Below are positions 62,727 to 64,000 of a stretch of 64,000 bases of DNA, piece after piece. The DNA is from Alloteropsis semialata. Its lineage: Eukaryota; Streptophyta; Magnoliopsida; Poales; Poaceae. Numbering within the stretch: the stretch's first letter is position 1; each line of letters opens with the position of its first letter. The translations under genes were made by a program, and so were the position numbers. The stretch is from positions 81,117,370 to 81,181,369 of the forward strand of contig CM014272.1 of assembly GCA_004135705.1 (NCBI GenBank). The letters are read 5' to 3'. A model generated the notes under the pieces. The model had not been told where the DNA came from. It ran no database searches and worked only from the letters and a program-made list of their open reading frames with translations.

Positions 62727-64000
62727 GAGTGTAGCCCTGAGAAGGGAAGGCTTGGCTCGGGATGTGTAAATACAACTCGCTGACAACACTAGTGTTGACG
62801 GATCATGAGCGCTGGGTACTAGCTTCCATTTGTTGAGAGGCTGCTGCCGAGTAGGCAGGTCAGCTGCAGCAGCAGCCAGCAGTTTTGTAGGTTATTTCTC
62901 TTTGTTCCTTTTTTTTTTTACCCTTTGCTAGTCATTGCTGTTATGTTAACAATTGACACCGCCTCTCTGTTGTACATATATCTATTGAAGTTGTTGCCGT
63001 CTGTGTATGCTTCATTTGCACTACATGTTACAAGTTGGTTCTGTTGTAATGCCGGAACTGTGGCAAAGGTCATTTGAGCGAGTTGTTGAAGCTAGCTATA
63101 CAATTGTGGACAGTCTATATAGGCACCTGAAAACTGTGAGCCTGTGTAGGAAGCTGTCTTTTTTTTTTCCTGAAAAGCTTGTGAAACTTGTCTACAGGAG
63201 CCAGTTCGTGGTGCTTAGCAAGCCGGCCAAAGGGCGATACCTGTCTCGGTGGTGACTTCATCAGTCCCCCACGTATATGGTTCCTTTGTGTTGGTCTTGG
63301 TACATGGTACCTGAGCCGCCAACCTGAGTGAGGAAGGAGCAGGGGAGCGGGCACAGCCGCTGCATTTGACCACGCAAGTGCCAGGATAAGGGAAAGCGGT
63401 TTCAAGCACAGCGACAGCGCTGGGGAAATCAATCAACTTTGTCTTTTAACTTGGAGCAGGTAGATGATGGAAGTGGACTAGTAGGCACCTGTGCCAATCA
63501 CACAATTCGGCAGTGACCAGCAGGTTAGATAAGTCAAATGGTACAGTGTATGGGTTCGGCTGCCAAAACCACGCACAAACTAGTAGATATTCTGGATAAA
63601 CTAAGAACGCACAGGAAAACTCGATGATATATATGGTGTCAGAGGTAAATCCCAAGAAAAACGAAAAGATATCGCAGGCGAGTTTATCTTTTGCTGCCCA
63701 GTCCTCCACACTAGAGCTTAACAGTTGCTGAGTGTGACAGGAAAGATTGCCTCAAAGCCTACGAAAACGCAGCAGGAATATCGCAAGCGACAACGGGGCG
63801 TCACTGTCGCAGGCTTTTCTCTGCCCACTGAAATTGCCCCGGGTGCAGTTCGTTCAATAGCTAATCACGACTCGTTGACAGCAACTTGTATTTACTCTGG
63901 TCGGTTCAGACATCAACATAATTGATCTAATGCAGAGCAGCAGCTGGTTCGTGCAGCTTTCGGAGGCCCGATTCACACACACCTTCTCGTTAAAGCTAAA
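62727..64000. other. PP2C 3' UTR and downstream sequence
   Basis: The transcript probably ends within about 300-500 bp of the stop. T-runs occur at 62910 and 63160. I see no further gene up to the end of the window. Confidence 0.5.

Noticed and set aside
1..64000. Search for tRNA, rRNA and CRISPR-like arrays
   Set aside because: I saw no cloverleaf-compatible sequence with A and B boxes, no rRNA, and no regularly spaced repeats with unique spacers; the tandem repeats found are contiguous.

Overview
This 64 kb window comes from a plant nuclear genome, almost certainly a grass (Poaceae, probably panicoid). The evidence is multi-exon genes with GT-AG introns, a chloroplast-targeted PII protein, a DRM-type DNA methyltransferase, a shaggy-like kinase, a plant PP2C, an R2R3-MYB, and a dense load of grass-type MITEs, hAT elements, a Helitron and a non-autonomous LTR retrotransposon. 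Two runs of N (28574-29573, exactly 1000; 44882-45205, 324) are assembly gaps.

Layout. 218-4378: complete non-autonomous LTR element carrying only a broken gag. 4.4-14 kb: small DNA transposons, several with exact target-site duplications (TSDs), around a tiny spliced gene of unknown function (5.45-6.4 kb). 15.2-16.6 kb (minus): R2R3-MYB gene. 17-28.4 kb: gene-poor, with a hAT MITE, a Helitron nested in another TIR element, and AT-rich tandem arrays that end at an LTR running into gap 1. 30.0-37.5 kb (minus): a 17-coding-exon gene for a 1354-residue Ulp1/C48-protease-like protein. 38.0-40.5 kb (minus): GLB1 (PII). 43.3-48.9 kb (plus): DRM3-like methyltransferase with one exon lost in gap 2. 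50.2-52.6 kb (minus): GSK3/shaggy-like kinase. 60.5-62.7 kb (plus): PP2C.

I joined exons by hand. Coding phase closes without a stop in the Ulp1-like gene (4065 nt), GLB1 (609 nt), the GSK3 gene (1233 nt), the PP2C (1182 nt) and the MYB (1077 nt). DRM3 is phase-consistent on both sides of its gap.

The core genes are regulators with separate roles: GLB1 in plastid N/C sensing, DRM3 in RNA-directed DNA methylation, GSK3 in brassinosteroid-type signalling, PP2C in dephosphorylation, MYB in transcription. There is no operon logic. I recall GLB1, DRM3, a GSK and a PP2C lying close together on rice chromosome 5, so this is probably a conserved block (recollection, unverified). The Ulp1-like gene is the odd member: it belongs to a class often carried by Mutator-like transposons, yet it is intact, intron-rich, and its introns are filled with a recurring TTGAYA-type motif.
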